A DNA stretch of 64,000 bases from the NCBI GenBank assembly GCA_020698575.1, contig CM036243.1, forward strand, positions 28,999,403 through 29,063,402, given 5' to 3'. The position numbers and the translations under genes are program-made. Each line of letters starts with the position of its first letter. Positions within the stretch are counted from its first letter, which is position 1. Below are positions 13,319-24,818 of this stretch, piece after piece. Under the pieces are notes generated by a model, which searched no databases, was not told the origin of the DNA, and saw only the letters and a program-made list of their open reading frames with translations. This DNA is from Bostrychus sinensis (taxonomy: Eukaryota; Chordata; Actinopteri; Gobiiformes; Eleotridae).

Positions 13319-14300
13319 ACACTGAGTAGCTCCAGGTTTGGTCAAGAAAACGTAAGACCTTTTAAAGGCTTCAGTGCCATTTAGAGTGAAATTTAATGCT
13401 AGGGTGGTCAACAGCATAACAATAATCTGTACAAATGCCAAATACAGGTAAAATAACTCAAGTGCTGCAAAAAAAAAAATCTAAAATTCAATAATAACGT
13501 TTCTATAATATATATAAGTAGATACTATTATTGTGGTGATGGTACATTGCTGTATTTTTATTATTCATGATTATTATTAATCACTATTGCATTATTTTAT
13601 TATTATAAATATTTGACAAATTTAAGACAAACTAAATTTAATACCTACTGATAAGATTTATTACTTTTAAGACCTCGATTGTGACAGCATCAAATTCAAT
13701 ATCTTTTTAATGCTTTTTAGACCCTGGGGCTAACCTGCTAAAGTATGTACAGTATATGGCAATTAGAGTTGGTACTGCTTTGTCACCTAATAACATGCTG
13801 TCTTAAGATTTATGATTAAAAAAAAAAAACACAAAAAAACAACAACTATCTGTCAAAATTTTAATGAATGGAAAATGTCAGCTCTACAAAAATCATGGCC
13901 ACCCACATCCTGGTAGACCCTGAGGATAATAATTTGGGGGTTTCATTGGTTTAATGTTAGTTTAGAGTTTGTGCTAAAAGTTTAATGCAAACTCTCAGCT
14001 TTGTTTTGCTCTAATGTTTTCAATTGATTGCTTTCTCATTTCAAAAGAGGATAAGGTCACTTAGTTGTTGTGGGAAGGGTTTTGTTGGAGGGTGGGCTAT
14101 GAGAAGACATTTAAGCTACTGCAAAAACTAGTCAAAGTTAGTTTTTTTGTCATTGTTAGACAAGTCCAATTGATATTACAGCATCACTGGAGAAATGAGA
14201 TGTCCAAACCTTTGTATATTAGGCCTTGAGATTGAGATCCACCTCCCACTGACCACTGCACTGCTCTAGGTGCATAAATGAAAAGTGTGTGTCTGATTAC

Positions 14301-14400
14301 CTGCTGATAAGTGCGCCGCGTAGACTGTGACCTGGACTCCCGGCCGCAACGTGAACTGGACTAGATTTTGATTTAAGGCGCTGAGCAAAACCTCTGAAAG
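14301..14400 (-). CDS. sorcs1: sorcs1 exon i: membrane-proximal domain, end
   Basis: 100 bp, acceptor tctcaacag|CTT, donor GCAG|gtaatc. It encodes LSEVLLSALNQNLVQF, then TLRPGVQVTVYAAHLSA, matching the SorCS1 segment with NQN-V-F-L-PGV-V just before the transmembrane exon. The last base begins an Ala codon completed by the next exon (G|CG). Confidence 0.94.
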
Positions 14401-17400
14401 CTGTTGAGACACAAACAGAGATAAAAAGTTAAAAAAATAACACACATTTTATAAAGTACTGCTTTTTAGAGAAAGGTCATCGCCCAAGTTCATCAAAGTT
14501 CAGTCTCATCTGTCTTTGGCGCTGTCTCTTCATTTATTAACGCACTTCTGCCATTTCAGAGCAAATTTGTTTGTAGTCCTGATCAATCTTTGCATGGATT
14601 CATTTTTTAATGTCAGGCTAAAATAATGGAGTTCAAATCCCGTTTGCCCTTGACAGCACTTTCAGGAGCACCAGCTCATAAGTCTGCTGTGTCAGGTTAG
14701 GTCGTGAGTGATGGATAGAGAATCAACGGCAAAGTCATTAAGAAAAGATAGCTTTGTATTTCGACAATCTGAAATCACACTGGTGTCCTTCATTTGCAAA
14801 ACACAAAGGCAAATACATTTTCTTTACTTTGTTCAGCATGAGGTTTAAACCTGGCAACAAGTACATTTAGGGAAGTGGTCTTAAACATATTTTTAGTCAT
14901 TGAGTTTATCTGAAAAGCATGTTTTCTGTTGGTATCACACCTTTTTACATTTAACATTTAGCACCACGGTCAGAGTTTATGATCTCAATTTGTGTCTAAG
15001 TAGAAGCATTGAAGAAAATGTTGCGTGTGCGGTACATCTTTGATACGGTATTTAGACGGACTACAATTCACACCGAGTGCGTTGCGTATGCGGCAAGACT
15101 CTGACCAGAGCCAGCTGGGGAGACCACGAGTTCACTGTGAGAGTTGTGGGTTCACGTTGGAAGTCATGAGTTCACTCCAAGCCTTGTCCTTTTTTGTGTT
15201 GTCTTTATAATAAAGATGTGAGATATATCATGTCATATAAAATCTGGAGCTTTTCCACTTCCAGGATTAATCTTTCGTCGTCCATATCGCAAATGACCCC
15301 GGGACCCTTTGGCACATCTCTTTGTAAACACGTGTTTACCAGATCCTCTTCACTGGACCCAGGTCTGACTTCCTGTCTTGCTCATTCTGGTCTGTTCAAC
15401 TTTATACCTAACGGATCCGGCGTCCGGCAAAAATAGACTTGATCCGTATTTCTGACGGAGCGCCAGACACGGAGACATACTGCAATGCAGCCGATGTGAA
15501 CTCACGCATTGACTTGCATTGCGTCTATTTCTTGTGGGAGTCGTACAGGTTATGTAATGGACACGCAACGGATTCAGTGTGAATTGGGCTTTAAAGGTTA
15601 AAATTAATAAATTATTCATGCAAAAGCAGAGCATCAGTGGCTTAAAAATATATAGTGAGACATGCTATTAATTTGACAGTTTTGTAAGAATAAAATGTCA
15701 TAAAATACAAATAAAAAATTTCCAGTGTTGCCCCAACATAGGGTCGGTGGAACTTGCAGCTGTTGTTTTTGGGCCAAAAAACACCAGGGGAAGATACCCG
15801 ACGCATCACTTACCCAACCACTCATTTAACCACCACATGGAAACTTTAATGCTTTTTTGTGGTCTTTAATCTGCTCTTGCCCTGTTTTGTAAAGCAACAA
15901 CATCTAAAGTATTTCATCACAGTTGAGGACAGGATGGTAAAGTCATGGATCCTGTTGAAGAAAAGGTTCAGGAGTTTAAAAGGCTATTGGTCAAAGTAAA
16001 GAATCTCAAATAATATAAAAAGGGCCTGAAAAAAGATCTAAGTGCAACAAAGGCAGATCTGAGAGGGAAGACTGCAACACTAGAGTCGGATTAAAAGAAA
16101 CATCATTGCTCAGCAAATGCTTCGACATTATAGTTCAAAATGTGACCAAGAGGTACAGAAAAACTGTGAACAGTATAGGCCTATTTCTATCACATATGGT
16201 AGACCTACTTTTTACCTGTGAATTATTGTGATAACAATCACAACTTTTAAGAAAATTCTCTGTGAAATTAGACATTTTAGCCCAAACAATAACAAAAATC
16301 CTGGATGGACTGGGGAGCATCTCCCTATGATGATATGCAAAGTTGCAGCAGGGCAGGTATTTCCACTCAGAAGTCAAGCTCTTGCTGTAATAAGCCTACA
16401 GTTGGCCCTGCTCTCAGGGCTCTTAGCCTCATGCATTTGCAGTGAGACATGCATTTCATGCTCATGCACTACACACTGTAAAACAAGTTGTCTTGTTGTT
16501 GGTGCAATCATAGAGAATGACAAGAAATTATGAACATTAGGAGTCCATAACGTTCTGCTACACTTCTAAATCTTCAAAACAGTTTTTGTTTGATGACAAT
16601 CAGCCTAATAATAATATTATCATAGCTCACTGAAATAAGATGAGCCGTTATATACGACACAATCCAAAGCACTATGGAGGTTCACAACCCCTAAAATTAT
16701 TCATTACCCTTCTTGCCACCCCTTTTTTTTTTTTTCTAGATCCGCCCCTGGCACCGAGCACTATGAACTGGGCTGAGGGAGCCTACACCTTATCCCACAC
16801 CTGGGATGCGGTCCTTAATTTTTTCATCTCGTGATCAGAGGGTCAGAGGGGTATGTATTAGTGGAAGTAATAGTAGTACTACTTCTAAGTATGATAGAAA
16901 AAAAAAAGGATACTACTTTTTTTTTACTACTTTTTTTTTTTTTTTTTTACTGGTGCAAAATAGTTACACCAATGGTCTTCGTGGGTCAGAATGACCCAGT
17001 GCTGTGTCATCAGCTTATTACAACTTATTTTATATGAATTATAAATAAATGCAATTTTTTTGAGCTTACCCTGTTTAGTCAACCTTATTCCAACAAATGT
17101 ATATACATTTTATATTTTTTTTATATAATTTATGGTCAGTGGTCTTATATTTACATGATTTCATATTTTTTTATTTCCATAAAATTGACATTAAAATATC
17201 CCTTTTTGCATATTTGAGTTTTTATTTGTATAAGCGAGCTAACTAACCTGGCAAAAGCCAGATTAATATAACGTTAGTAAAGAGTTGCTAATGTTATATC
17301 AATCTGGAAAGGCTCCCATTTAAAATGTTTGTAATGGGGCAGTCCATTCAGTAGAATACTTGGATGTGATTGGATAAAGCGCCAGCTTTGTAGCTAAACA

Positions 17401-18030
17401 ACAAACTGCTACGACAGTAAAATAACACAGTAAAGACATTGTTAGAAGATTTTTGGTGTTTTTGTAGAGCAGCATAAAAACCCGCCCACTCACGGCAGCA
17501 CTGCCACACTGGCCCGGGCTACCGCCGGCTCGGACCCCAATGGATCAACGGGAGCCTGACCAGATGGATTTTGTGATTTTGTGAACTGACAAATTTCATG
17601 ACAATCCAGCTTGCTGTGCAAGGTAATGAGTTAACATCACAAACAGGTAAACACCTTTCATGAACTAGAACAATGTTTTAAAAATATTTAGTTTTTTTTT
17701 TTTTTTTTCCCCCAGAATAGCCATTATTATGTTCTGTACTCCAGTCAGGCCATAGGTGACTTTTGATTTGGCAAGTAATAATGTTAAGTTATGTATGTCC
17801 TTTGAACTAAATATTATCCAGTTTCATGTCTAGACTGTTAAACTAACTGACTTTGAAGTAATATAGCAAATTATTTTCCTACAAATGCATTTTTATGTAT
17901 AAAAATGCCATTTACATTGTTTACTGTAAAGTAGCTATCATTACAGGAATAACATCACTAAACTACACAGAAGAAAATCCCTTAATCAAAGCTCAAGCAA
18001 ACTTTATGATTTATAATATGTTTCTAATTA
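14401..18030. other. Start of the 26.6-kb sorcs1 intron, no gene recognised
   Basis: AT-rich intronic DNA. A repeat end of hAT type (CTAGATCCGCCCCTG) lies at 16735-16750. The stretch 16773-16818 (GAGGGAGCCTACACC, CCCACACCTGGGATGCGGTC) recurs at 19208-19248. Poly(T) runs lie near 16726, 16917 and 17692. No coding exon is supported. Confidence 0.5.
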
Positions 18031-19198
18031 ACACTGCTCAAAAAATAAAGGGAACACTAAAATAACACATCCTAGATCTGAATGAATGAAATATTCTTAT
18101 TAAATACTTTGTTCTATACATAGTTGAATGTGCTGACAACAAAATCACACAAAAATTATCAATGGAAATCAAATTTATTAACCCATGGAGGTCTGGATTT
18201 GGAGTCACACTCAAAATTAAAGTGGAAAAACACACTACAGGCTGATCCAAGTTTAATGTAATGTCCTTAAAACAAGTCAAAATGAGGCTCAGTAGTGTGT
18301 GTGGCCTCCACGCCTGTATGACCTCCCTACAATGCCTGGGCATGCTCCTGATGAGGTGGCGGATGGTCTCCTGAGGGATCTCCTCCCAGACCTGGACTAA
18401 AGCATCCGCCAACTCCTGGACAGTCTGTGGTGCAATGTGGCGTTGGTGGATGGAGTGAGACATGATGTCTCAGATGTGCTCAATTGGATTCAGGTCTGGG
18501 GAACGGGCGGGCCTGTCCATAGCATCAATGCCTTCATCTTGCAGGAACTGCTGACACACTCCAGCCACATGAGGTCTAGCATTGTCTTGCATTAGGAGGA
18601 ACCCAGGGCCAACCGCACCAGCATATGGTCTCACAAGGAGTCTGAGGATCTCATCTCGGTACCTAATGGCAGTCAGGCTACCTCTGGCGAGCACATGGAG
18701 GGCTGTGCGGTCCCCCAAAGAAATGCCACCCCACACCATTACTGACCCACTGCCAAACCGGTCATGCTGGAGGATGTTGCAGGCAGCAGAACGTTCTCCA
18801 CAGCGTCTCCAGACTCTGTCAAGTCTGTCACATGTGCTCAGTGTGAACCTGCTTTCATCTGTGAAGAGCACAGAGCCCCAGTGGCAAATTTGCCAATTTT
18901 GGTGTTCTCTGGCAAATGCCAAGTGTCCTGCACGGTGTTGGTCTGTAAGCACAACCCCAAATGCACATTTGTGGCCTGCTGGAGATCATTTTGCAGGCTT
19001 CTGGCAGTGCTCCTCCTGTTCCTCCTTGCACAAAGGAGGAGGTAGAGGTCCTGCTGCTGGGTTGTTGCCCTCCTACGGCCTCCTCCACATCTCCTGATGT
19101 ACTCGCATTGATGTGCCATCCTGGATGAGCTGCACTACCTGAGCCATTTGTGTGGGTTGTAGACTCCGTCTCATGCTACCACTAGAGTGAAAGCACCG
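18031..19198 (-). mobile_element. Tc1-like transposon, one end truncated
   Basis: The plus-left terminus CACTGCTCAAAAAATAAAGG is a known fish Tc1-type inverted repeat. The transposase remnant runs leftwards on the minus strand. The opposite terminus is missing: similarity stops near 19198, where an unrelated 73-bp block bounded by TACTGTCTGA and TCAGACAGTA begins. Confidence 0.85.
18299..19119 (-). pseudogene. Tc1 transposase remnant (DD34E)
   Basis: A cut-and-paste transposase of the Tc1/mariner superfamily. The catalytic triad is visible in FTDESRF, MQDNARPH and PDLNPIEHI, with 34 residues between the second Asp and the Glu. It is dead. A TGA replaces the expected Trp just after PIEHI; downstream, DIMSHSIHQRHIAPQTVQEL continues in the same frame. 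The N-terminal part (from 19119) and catalytic part (up to about 18952) are in different frames, with part of the DNA-binding region missing between NVHLG and LTDQHRAGHL. Confidence 0.9.
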
Positions 19199-19304
19199 CC
19201 TACTGTCTGAGGGAACCTACACCTCATCCCACACCTGGGATGCGGTCCTGGAGAAGGTGTCAGACAGTAGGGGGCGCAAGCTTTCCCTACTGTCTGACAA
19301 AACA
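19199..19304. repeat. Small block bounded by inverted TACTGTCTGA
   Basis: TACTGTCTGA at 19200 and TCAGACAGTA at 19262 are perfect reverse complements, and CTACTGTCTGA recurs at 19288. The inner CCCACACCTGGGATGCGGTC is shared with 16796-16818. It may be a tiny element or a fragment inserted at the truncated Tc1 end. Confidence 0.4.
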
Positions 19305-19339
19305 ACATAAGCAGCCTCAGCACAGCAACATCACGTGAC

Positions 19340-19382
19340 GCTTCTGACGAAGGCTACAGGAAGTAGCCGAAACTAGTAAAGC
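19340..19382 (+). ncRNA. Hammerhead-ribozyme-like motif
   Basis: All core boxes are present in order: stem I strand GCTT (19340-19343), CTGACGA (19344-19350), stem II GGCTAC/GTAGCC (19352-19357 with 19363-19368, loop AGGAA), GAA (19369-19371), a short stem III AC/GT with loop TA, A at the cleavage position (19378) after GT, and closing stem I strand AAGC (19379-19382), perfectly complementary to GCTT. Invariant hammerhead bases C3-A6, G8, A9, G12-A14 and the A15.1-U16.1 pair are all kept. One extra A (19351) lies before stem II. Hammerheads are known in Penelope-like elements and retrozymes. Activity is untested. Confidence 0.6.
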
Positions 19383-19395
19383 AGGTAAACAAACA

Positions 19396-19397
<2 letters not shown>

Positions 19398-19469
<72 letters not shown>
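19398..19469. repeat. (TA)n microsatellite
   Basis: About 35 uninterrupted TA units directly after the hammerhead-like repeat. Confidence 0.97.
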
Positions 19470-19473
<4 letters not shown>

Positions 19474-20194
19474 TTAACTATAAATTATAATTTTTTGCAT
19501 TACCCTTTGCCAACAAGGTGTTACCTCACAGTCTCACCGTTCTGAACAGAAACATGCACCCATACGTGCACGTGTGTGAATGGGTGTGCACATATGGGTG
19601 TTGGGGTGTCTCTGTCCGTGTGATGAATGATTTTTTTATAGGAATCCCTTTGCAAAAGGCAATTTCGCATCATTATATAGTCCAGATCATTGTGACTCAG
19701 TAAGACAATAGTGTTACATTCTTTTATATAATAATAAAAGTTAAATAAGAGTGTAAATATAAAGAATTTACATTAAGTGTACAGAAGGCTGTGCCGCAGC
19801 ACCCAGGTAAGTTTCATAGTGATAGGATTAGATAAATTTATTTTATGGACGTAGAAAAAATCAAAACTGGGTCAAATTGACCCGAAGATAACATAAACAA
19901 CCTACAAGACACGTTACAGGAACATCACGTGACGCTTCCGACAAAGGCCACAGGAAGTAGCTGAAACTAGTAAAGCAGGTAAACAAAAGTTCCTGTCTGA
20001 CTAAAAGAAACCTAAAAGAGTAAAATGTTGGCATACTTAAATGTGTATATGTGTTATTTTAGGTCCGTACTGAAACAACATCAACACTAATATTGAAGGA
20101 TCAGCATAAAAACTTAAAACCATTGCATCAAATTGCCATATTAATCCTGAAACTAAATAAAGTTAAGTAAATAAATGTTTTATGTGGTATGACT

Positions 20195-20236
20195 ATTATT
20201 ATTACTATTATTATTATTATTACTATTATTATTATT
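20195..20236. repeat. (TTA)n-type microsatellite
   Basis: An imperfect ATT/ATTACT trinucleotide tract in the intron. Confidence 0.85.
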
Positions 20237-20794
20237 TTGAATATGAACATTACCAGAGACTTGCCACTCAAACATCTGACATACATCTGACATACATGCA
20301 TTATACTGTAATTATATGGTAAAACTCTGGGGTCTAGTCAGACAGTTTATTCTTTCTATTCTCTCTGGGACTCACCTGAAGCCACAAATCTCTTCCTTTG
20401 GTTTGTAAGAAAACAATAAAAATCTCAAATTGTGTTTTTCTTTTATTGTTGGACATACAAAACTGATGGCAGCAGTGCTTGGCCTGATACCACCAACTTC
20501 TCTCCTGCTTGTGGCTGGTTTGTTTTCACCCAAAAATGGGGGCAATAATGCTCTGGCGACAAGGAAGTGACATAATGTAGATAGGAAACAACTGCAGTAA
20601 AGTAGCAGTTACAAAGAAGCCTTCTCAAAAAAAAAAAAAAATTCAAAAAATTTAGTCTTCTTAAATCGTTATTCTCTTGTAGTTTCAATAAAAAAGTAAT
20701 TCTGCAGTCCATTTTTATGAAAAGCTTACAGGAACCCAGAACTTTTTGGGGCTCAGAGGAGAGTGTAAACTACAGCTGCCATTAAAAAAACACT

Positions 20795-20864
20795 GTCGCC
20801 ATAGCAACCGGAACCTGATTCTGATTGGCTGATAGCAGTGGTGGGCAGAGCTGTGTGATGTCAT
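20795..20864 (+). promoter_or_regulatory. Promoter-like cluster: X-box, CCAAT box, CRE-like site
   Basis: GTCGCCATAGCAAC (20795-20808) fits the RFX X-box consensus GTNRCC-N(0-3)-RGYAAC exactly. ATTGG (20824-20828) is an inverted CCAAT box, and TGATGTCAT (20856-20864) is CRE-like. The cluster is about 270-340 bp upstream of the ATG of the acidic ORF and is absent from its second copy. Function is inferred. Confidence 0.45.
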
Positions 20865-21132
20865 CTCAAAGTCTGCCGTTGCCATGGAGCTCAAAGCAAC
20901 AGTTAGAATGTTGGGACGTCGCACTCAAGCTCCTCACTTCTTCATTTTAGACACGAACACTTCAGAGAGAAGCCACAAACTGACCTTAGTAGCAGCTTAT
21001 TATTATAGTATCTTCTACTACGACACTACAGTAGACTAGCGTACATTACCGACTAGACTTTTCACTTAAAACACATTTGCCACCAGCATTTTTTTTTTTT
21101 GCTTTGCTAAAACATCTCATCACAGTTGAGAA

Positions 21133-21924
21133 ATGGCTGGTACAAGCGTCGATCTTGAAGCCCCTGCTCAGGACTTCTTAATCAGCCTTAATCAGTCCAC
21201 ATTTAATGGAAGAGATGTGTATGTCTTAATGCTGGACACAAAAGACCCATTCAGCAAAGAACTGGATGCGCCAAGAGTACAGTGGCCGTGGCCGGAGTCT
21301 AGGCCAAGTCTAATATCTCAGAACCAGGACAGTTCAACGGTAAGCAACCAGCTTGAAACAGTTGAGGTTCTTGATGAGAGGGATAACACTACTGCCAGCC
21401 CTACAGTAGATGATGCTTTACTGTGTCATGAAGGCAGAAGTGTGAACGCCACAGTTACTTCTGACAATGTAGAAACCACTGATGGCGACAGGGAAGACAT
21501 CAGTGAAAACGACAATGAAGGCAACAATGAAGACGTCAGTGGAGATGACAATCAAGGTGTCAGTGAAGACGTCAGTGAAGAGGTCAGTGAAGACGACAGT
21601 GAAGACGACAGTGAAGACGACAGTGAAGACCTCCCAATACTGATACACAACACTACCAGTGACCAGCAAAGCACTTCAGATGCTACCGTTAAAAGCGCCC
21701 AAACACAGGATGTTCTGCTCAGTGCCTCAGATGAAGTAACTGCAGAGCCCGCCGCTCCAGCTGCTGAGAGTCCGAGCAATGGCATGAATATATTCAAGAA
21801 GGTAGCAAAGGGTGTTTTGTGTGTAGGAGCCTGTGCACTGGTCGCTGGTGCTGTCATCAAATATGGACCACGCCTCCTGCCACAAGTGTCATTTGGGCTG
21901 GGCTCCTTGTTCACGAGGCATTAG
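21133..21924 (+). CDS. Unrecognised acidic protein with C-terminal hydrophobic segment, 263 aa
   Basis: I do not recognise the family. The uninterrupted frame starts in a good context (GAGAAATGG). The N-terminus (MAGTSVDLEAPAQDFLISLN) is followed by a Ser/Thr-rich stretch, an acidic Ser-Glu-Asp repeat region (about residues 117-166, with SEDD units), an Ala/Pro-rich part, and a hydrophobic run GVLCVGACALVAGAVI (about 227-242) then KYGPRLLP. The last part could be a membrane anchor. It lies in a sorcs1 intron on the opposite strand. The damaged second copy (26498) keeps the start and the C-terminal segment. The DNA may have spread as part of a mobile element rather than being a host gene. Confidence 0.55.
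   Translation: MAGTSVDLEAPAQDFLISLNQSTFNGRDVYVLMLDTKDPFSKELDAPRVQWPWPESRPSLISQNQDSSTVSNQLETVEVLDERDNTTASPTVDDALLCHEGRSVNATVTSDNVETTDGDREDISENDNEGNNEDVSGDDNQGVSEDVSEEVSEDDSEDDSEDDSEDLPILIHNTTSDQQSTSDATVKSAQTQDVLLSASDEVTAEPAAPAAESPSNGMNIFKKVAKGVLCVGACALVAGAVIKYGPRLLPQVSFGLGSLFTRH
21500..21632 (+). repeat. In-frame minisatellite GACGACAGTGAA within the acidic ORF
   Basis: Units of GTCAGTGAAGAC and GACGACAGTGAA repeat in frame and encode the SED(V/D) stretch. Unit number differs from the second copy, as expected of slippage. Confidence 0.85.
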
Positions 21925-22380
21925 ATTTCCCCATCAACTCACTGGAGAAGAAAACACTGCCCTCCTTTGACCACCAGAGGGAGCCTCATGTACAATTTGA
22001 TCTACAACTCTTTAAACATCAACACAAGTTTAGTTATTTTAGACTTTTTACCTAAACATTGAAAATACAGTTATAGAGGTCCTATTCCGAGGCAGGGTTG
22101 AGGAATAACAGCTCTTCAATGCTGCCTCGTTTTCGAAGGCCCCTACATTTTTTTCTGTTTTGATTCATTAATACAGTAAACAGTCCATATTTACTATACT
22201 AATCCATCAAAATTGAAAAATGTTCAGTGAATACTTTTTGACAAAGTACTCATAATGAACTTAGGGTAATGTTAGTTTGAGCTGAATGCTCTCAAATTAC
22301 AGCTGAGAGTCTGCACTTTAAGCTCATACTAGCATACATAGCTCGTAATTCTATAGCTGTATTTGTATATGTTTTGTTTA

Positions 22381-23332
22381 ACAGCTAAAATAACAAAACT
22401 TGTGTCAGTGTCAAAAAAACCTATGCACCGATCTGTGTGGTCTACATTGTTGACAATATAGGTCATACAGATGAATGAGATAACAAAAACAATAACGCAA
22501 AAATAAAAATAAAAAAAATAAATTAATAAAAATCAAACCTCAGTGCTAACTCCTGTTTATTTTAAGTTACACATAAAGACATAAACATCATCAAAATAAA
22601 AGAAAAATAATTTCCTTGCATATAGGTTGAGTTTAGTAATCACGGTAAATCAGATGATGCCATAACTGCACACTCTCTGCACAAATCTCTTCGACAGTAA
22701 CAAAATCCTCGAGTAGCATAAGTACATAGTACCCAGATCTGCAACAGTCACTCAACGTCAAAGTGTACACAAGCAACTCTCTGCACACATTATTGTGGTC
22801 TTTGTAATAGAAATGCTATGAATAATTGCCTACTGTGTGTCTCAATTAAATTGTACCATACACACAAACAAACCTATGTTAAAATATTAAGTAACACTTT
22901 AGAATAACTCTCACTATAATGTATTAGTTACACACTGTAAACCCGGATATTGAATGTAATAAAATTTTCTTAGCCTGTTGTATGTAAATGTGAACGTTTT
23001 GGTCCAATACTACAATTGTTTTAGTGTATTCTGCTAGTTTGACCATATTGCTGAGTGTGTGAAATATTTTAAGATGAATGAATTTAAAACATCAAGTTTT
23101 AGCCGCTATCATGCCAGGACAGAAGGTGGCAGTGTGCAGCTGGTTGAGACTCACTAATAATTAGACAGAAGATGAAGCACATGTTGTCTACATTCAAGGA
23201 CTGCAGTGCAAGGTAAGACATAATCTTTAAACATCGCCAAAACAGTGACAAAATGGGCTAATATGCGAGTACACCGTGTTTGTTTGAATGGAAACTTACA
23301 TTTTGGAATGGGTTTGGGAAGTTTACCTTTAA
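22381..23332. other. Intronic DNA, no gene recognised
   Basis: AT-rich; no coding or element ends supported. Confidence 0.5.
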
Positions 23333-24524
23333 CCTTCTAAGCGCCAAAGTCGCAGAATTGCGACAAGCAACGTTGCTAAAAATAACAGCCCTTTCTTCCT
23401 ATTAAAATGTTAAATCTTGTTTCAGCTCCCTTCGTTTAGGTGTCAGACACCCAGGACTTAGTTTCTAGCCCAATAGAATCATATATTGTCGTTCAAAATC
23501 TTCAAAAAACACGAGCTCAAAGCTGAGTGAGTCTCATGGGGAGTGGCGCGTCGGAGCGCCTCCGTGGAGGAGACTCCTCTACAGTTTTGAGAGAGGAAAA
23601 GGCGAAAGTAGCTAATGACGGCGCGCGAGCTATGCTCACAGTCACTGCACACGGCGTTTCTCCGTCACTCTGCCCACTGTAGGTGACAGAGGCAGGCGTG
23701 CACGTAGTCACTCTGGCCCCGGGAGTGAACGTGAGTTTGGAAATAATGCAGTTTTGAGAGGGAGATGTGTGCGCGGGGCTGTAGTTCGTCCCGCGACTTT
23801 CTCCCGCGGAGGCGGGGCAGCACGGAGTCTCCGCAGCAGCAGTACCGAGAGTGAACTCGGGAACAGAGTGGTTTTGAGTGAAATAAATGTACACCAAGCA
23901 CCCCCCACTCCGTTCATTCTCGCACTTTTCCTCGCAGAAGAGGCAGAGGAGGGAGAGGAGAAAGGCGTGGGGAGAGGCAGGTGTTGCCGAGGGCACGGTG
24001 GGAGCAGCGTGGCGAGTATAAACAGGACTAGCAACAGCACTGGTGAGAGGATGAAGTTCATCAGGAGTGGATACAGCAATTTGATGAACCTGCTGCCAGG
24101 CCATGACAGACTTTACAAAGTGCGCCCTATATGTTTACATTCTGCATTTCTCTTTCCTCACATTTGACTAGTTATGGGACATTAGAGGTTATAGTTATAG
24201 TTTACTAATGTTGGTTTAGAATATAACTTGTTTCTGCTCATTTATTAATTGGAGAAAAAGACAAAAAAAAGTTCAAACATGTTTATAATCTTTTATTTAC
24301 TAAAAATAACATAAATCAGCATGTCCGCCTGATAATTACATCACAATATGCAAAATATATGCAGATTAGATGCCTATAATTACTGCATTCATAAACTTTG
24401 GTTCATAACTGACATTTTTCTCATTTACAGTAAGACTCTATCTCTAATTGTTTTAAGCCACAACCTTTTGAATTTTGGATGTCAAAAAACTATTTTAGAG
24501 AAAAAAAATCTGGCACCCAAACGG
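23333..24524. mobile_element. piggyBac-type element, about 1.2 kb, TTAA-flanked
   Basis: TTAA at 23329-23332 and at 24525-24528 flank ends CCTTCTAAGCGCCA (left) and the reverse of CCGTTTGGGTGCCA (right), a diverged inverted repeat. Exact TTAA duplication is the piggyBac signature. The interior 23500-24050 is GC- and CpG-rich. A stretch near 24050-24105 can be read as DEVHQEWIQQFDEPAARP followed by a stop, possibly the remains of a transposase N-terminus. No transposase domain is present. Confidence 0.75.
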
Positions 24525-24818
24525 TTAAGCCTCTGTGTTTGAACACTTCAAAAACAAGCAAAATACATGTGATTCAGTAGATTTAGGACATACTAATGTT
24601 AGAATTTACATCTTGATAAATAAAAAGTTGGTGTATTTTAAAATAAAATGTGCTTTGAGGAATATGCGTTAATATCTTTAACTTGTTTCTTTTCTCCTAG
24701 ATTTTGACAAGGTTTTGAAGATTAAAAGCAAAGAGTAAGACTTAACATTACATTAATTTGACACAGTATTGTTAAAAATTGTAGATTTTTAAAAACTGAC
24801 AGTCAAACTGCATGTACT

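Larger units (their letters stand above)
19305..19987 (+). repeat. Direct-repeat pair carrying the hammerhead motif, about 592 bp apart
   Basis: 19325-19394 and 19917-19986 are about 70-bp direct repeats differing at few positions. In the second, the core is damaged (CTGACGA to CCGACAA) and stem II weakened, while stem I, stem III and GAAAC are kept. A non-coding unit lies between them and contains the TA microsatellite. Paired hammerhead-bearing repeats around a short non-coding body resemble retrozymes or Penelope-type units; this is inference. Confidence 0.5.
20645..22380 (+). repeat. Duplicated segment, copy 1 (holds the acidic ORF)
   Basis: Nearly identical DNA recurs at about 26405-28848. 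Shared sequence begins near AAATCGTTATTCTCTTGTAG and ends at TATTTGTATATGTTTTGTTT. Copy 1 has about 380 bp (20707-21087) missing from copy 2. Copy 2 has a Penelope-like insertion missing here. Confidence 0.9.

Noticed and set aside
18582..19097. A 171-codon plus-strand frame
   Set aside because: It is the antisense shadow of the Tc1 transposase on the minus strand.
20645..21090. The 380-bp segment absent from copy 2 as a spliced intron
   Set aside because: The removed sequence would begin GT but not end AG at the join actually present in copy 2. A GCA microhomology fits a deletion better.
23517..24104. A 195-codon minus-strand frame and overlapping plus frames
   Set aside because: They lie in the CpG-rich block of the piggyBac-type element, where stop codons are rare in several frames at once. 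No recognisable domain.
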